A DNA stretch of 8,363 nt from an uncultured Lachnospiraceae bacterium (GTDB lineage: Bacteria > Bacillota > Clostridia > Lachnospirales > Lachnospiraceae): NCBI GenBank assembly GCA_910577175.1, contig CAJTLU010000026.1, positions 1 to 8,363 on the forward strand. Reading direction: 5' to 3'. A program made the translations under genes and the position numbers. Positions 6,882-8,363 of the stretch are shown one piece after another (position 1 is the first letter of the stretch; each line of letters starts with the position of its first letter). The notes below the pieces were generated by a model. It made no database searches, was not told the origin of the DNA, and saw only the letters and a list, made by a program, of their open reading frames with translations.

Positions 6882-6896
6882 TACTCCTCCGGAGTA
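6882..6896. repeat. Short perfect inverted repeat TACTCC-TCC-GGAGTA
   Basis: Six-base arms (6882-6887 and 6891-6896) flank a 3-base centre, about 40 bases upstream of the -35 of the regulator gene. It could be an operator half-site pair or a small hairpin. No U-run follows on either strand, so a terminator is unlikely. Confidence 0.35.
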
Positions 6897-7253
6897 TAGA
6901 ACCCCAGACACAATTACTGAACTCCCCCGCAGCAAATACATATTCCCGCTTCTTAATTCTCACAGAATAGATAGAACAATCGTATTCCCGTCCACCCCGT
7001 TATTTGATGCTGCCATTCTATTCTCTCCAAAGATTCCACAGAGATTCCCTCTTCTGCTTCAGACCAATTCCCCTTATCCCCTTATTGTGCTGGCCTTAGA
7101 AACACACTTTTGAAAAAAGGAACGAAGCTTCTCTTTTATACTTCCCATCTATCTCATCTCTCTTCCATTTCAGAGTATACCATATCTCTTTTCAAAAATC
7201 ACTACACTTTTACAAACTGCTTTTTCCCAAAAATTTGATATTCTACTCCGTAT
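6897..7253. other. Intergenic stretch without a convincing gene
   Basis: Between the divergent regulator and recombinase genes this stretch is rich in C and T on the plus strand and holds no frame with coding character or a ribosome site. One plus-strand open frame runs through to 7113, but it starts inside the regulator gene and is a shadow of it. Scattered TATTTGAT words (for example near 7001 and 7251) and a weak GAAGCTTC palindrome near 7124 are visible. Their significance is not clear. Confidence 0.5.
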
Positions 7254-7283
7254 TTGATAAACCTATGGAACAAATGGTATAAT
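7254..7283 (+). promoter_or_regulatory. Promoter of the tyrosine recombinase gene, extended -10 type
   Basis: A -35 box TTGATA (7254-7259, 5 of 6 matches) and a perfect -10 TATAAT (7278-7283) are separated by 18 bases. TGG directly before the -10 supplies the extended -10 TGn motif. The leader to the ATG at 7382 would be about 90 bases. Near its start is a small inverted repeat AAAACC-ACC-GGTTTT (7292-7306) that could form a 5' hairpin. Confidence 0.7.
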
Positions 7284-7381
7284 CTATCCGCAAAACCACC
7301 GGTTTTACATCACAATACAAGAACGGCATAAGCTGAACGACGGCAATGTCCGCCAAAGACGAAAAAACAAAGGAGATTCTT

Positions 7382-8302
7382 ATGACAAACTTACAGACGA
7401 ACATCGAAAACTACCTGAACTACTGTCAGTACCAGAAAAGACTGGATTCTAAAACCTTAAAGGCATACCGAATTGACCTAGCCCAGTTCCAAAGCCAAAT
7501 CCCATCCGCCGTTATTTCAGAGATTACCCCGGAGCTGCTGGAGCACTATATTGTAGAACTGCACCGGCGCTATAAACCAAAAACAGTGAAGCGGAAGCTT
7601 GCTTCCCTAAAGGCGCTCTTCCGCTATTTTGAGTACAAAGAGCTGCTCGAGCGGAATCCTTTCCAAAAGATACAGGTAAAATTCCGGGAGCCGGTCATCC
7701 TGCCAAAAACAATTCCGCTTCCTACCGTGGAACACTTTTTATCCGCCATCTACAGCCAGTACAAAAATGCCGGAACCGTTTATCAAAAGAGAAACGCCCT
7801 CCGGGACGCCGCAGTCATCGAACTGCTCTTTGCCACCGGAATGCGGATTTCCGAGCTCTGCTCCTTAGAAAAAAACGACATAAATCTGTCCGAACGGACG
7901 ATTCTGATTTACGGAAAAGGCGCAAAGGAACGGAAAATCCAGATTGGAAACGATGCGGTCGCCGGCATTTTAGAGGACTACCGGAACGATTTCCATGCCG
8001 AAATCAATCGCTGCGGCCACTTCTTTGTCAACCAGAACGGACAAAGGCTGTCAGACCAGGCAGTCCGCCGGATGATAAATAAGTATACCGCCCTCGCCGC
8101 AATCGACCTACATATCACGCCCCATATGTTCCGCCATACCTTCGCCACAAGCCTTCTGGAAGCAGACGTCGACATCCGCTACATCCAGGAGATGCTGGGA
8201 CACAGTTCGATTACGATTACCGAAATTTATACACATGTTGCTATGTCAAAACAAAGGGATATCCTTATGACAAAGCATCCGAGGAAGGATTTTAAGATTT
8301 AG
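7382..8302 (+). CDS. XerC/XerD-like tyrosine recombinase (306 aa)
   Basis: This enzyme cuts and rejoins DNA at specific sites through a 3'-phosphotyrosine intermediate. The N-terminal region (about 1-100) is the SAM-like core-binding domain. The catalytic domain follows with the full active-site set: Arg155 (ATGMRISEL), Lys179 (YGKGAKERK), His248 and Arg251 (HMFRHTFA), His274 (LGHSS) and nucleophile Tyr283 (IYTHVA). Length matches the XerC/XerD group rather than longer phage integrases. The start is ATG 7382, with AAGGAG 6 bases upstream; the frame opens at 7346 with another ATG that lacks a ribosome site. It ends with TAG, followed in frame by GGG TGA. It is transcribed alone and away from the transporter cluster. 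It could be a housekeeping Xer, a small-element integrase or the recombinase for an invertible segment; sequence does not decide. Confidence 0.93.
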   Translation: MTNLQTNIENYLNYCQYQKRLDSKTLKAYRIDLAQFQSQIPSAVISEITPELLEHYIVELHRRYKPKTVKRKLASLKALFRYFEYKELLERNPFQKIQVKFREPVILPKTIPLPTVEHFLSAIYSQYKNAGTVYQKRNALRDAAVIELLFATGMRISELCSLEKNDINLSERTILIYGKGAKERKIQIGNDAVAGILEDYRNDFHAEINRCGHFFVNQNGQRLSDQAVRRMINKYTALAAIDLHITPHMFRHTFATSLLEADVDIRYIQEMLGHSSITITEIYTHVAMSKQRDILMTKHPRKDFKI

Positions 8303-8341
8303 GGGTGAGACGAAAAGGCGGGTGAAAGCAAATAGAGGCCT

Positions 8342-8358
8342 GATAATCTTTAGTTATC
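8342..8358. repeat. Weak inverted repeat downstream of the recombinase gene
   Basis: GATAA (8342-8346) and TTATC (8354-8358) flank a 7-base centre. Extending the arms outward to 10 bases gives 7 of 10 symmetric matches. Tyrosine recombinase core sites have this general layout (inverted arms around a 6-8 base overlap, often ATAA and TTAT inside). Such a short repeat can easily arise by chance, and the window ends just beyond it. Confidence 0.2.
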
Positions 8359-8363
8359 CGTCA

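Noticed and set aside
6964..7024. 8-bp inverted repeat AGAATAGA / TCTATTCT that might bound an invertible promoter
   Set aside because: The arms are short and AT-rich and do not extend. No promoter lies between them, and chance is a sufficient explanation.
6664..7113. Plus-strand open frame of 149 codons running from the regulator gene into the intergenic gap
   Set aside because: Its first part is antisense to the conserved receiver domain, and the rest shows no coding character or recognisable motif.
7346..7381. Upstream ATG at 7346 as the start of the recombinase
   Set aside because: It lacks a ribosome site, whereas the ATG at 7382 has AAGGAG at 6 bases and gives the usual XerC/XerD N-terminus.
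6257..8302. General TAG reassignment as the cause of the regulator stop
   Set aside because: The recombinase gene uses TAG as its natural stop at the expected protein end, and the other genes end at TAA or TGA. One internal TAG is too little to support recoding, though readthrough stays open.
1..8302. tRNA-Val plus integrase marking the two ends of a genomic island
   Set aside because: Integration usually uses the tRNA 3' end, which here points out of the window to the left. The region between shows no mobile-element genes, and no repeated tRNA 3' fragment could be looked for.

Overview
The window looks like chromosomal DNA of a low-to-mid GC Gram-positive anaerobe, most likely a Clostridia/Lachnospiraceae-type Firmicute. 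This rests on strong AGGAGG-type ribosome binding sites before most genes, TTGACA/TATAAT promoters, a Gram-positive lipoprotein signal and the protein families present. No species-level marker is visible, so the assignment is an inference.

Layout. At the left edge is the 5' part of a minus-strand tRNA-Val (anticodon UAC) with a consensus promoter. Next comes a roughly 130-bp imperfect palindrome that looks like a dispersed repeat or structured element. From 316 to 6793 lies a single minus-strand gene cluster, in transcription order: OmpR-family response regulator, sensor histidine kinase, lipoprotein, ABC transporter ATPase, and a very large ABC-2-type permease. A gap of almost 600 bp with no convincing gene separates it from a divergent plus-strand tyrosine recombinase (7382-8302). 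The last 60 bases carry no gene.

How the genes fit together. The cluster reads as one sense-and-respond module: kinase and regulator detect an envelope signal and drive an ABC transporter, with a surface lipoprotein made in the same unit. Similar two-component plus ABC sets often deal with peptide antibiotics or other envelope stress, but the substrate cannot be read from sequence. The permease is unusual in seeming to be two ABC-2 permease halves in one chain. The lipoprotein has a CX4CXHX4C motif and propeller-like repeats.

Most notable points. (1) The response regulator has an in-frame amber codon (TAG) inside its DNA-binding domain. The remaining 46 codons are intact and end exactly where the kinase gene begins, so this is a recent nonsense mutation, a sequence error or a readthrough site. 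(2) Between kinase and lipoprotein genes a 12-bp hairpin contains the lipoprotein Shine-Dalgarno sequence and is followed by a U-run, so it could limit translation, transcription or both. (3) A 23-nt promoter-like element occurs upstream of both the regulator gene and the lipoprotein gene. (4) The 131-bp palindrome sits between the cluster's 3' end and the tRNA.
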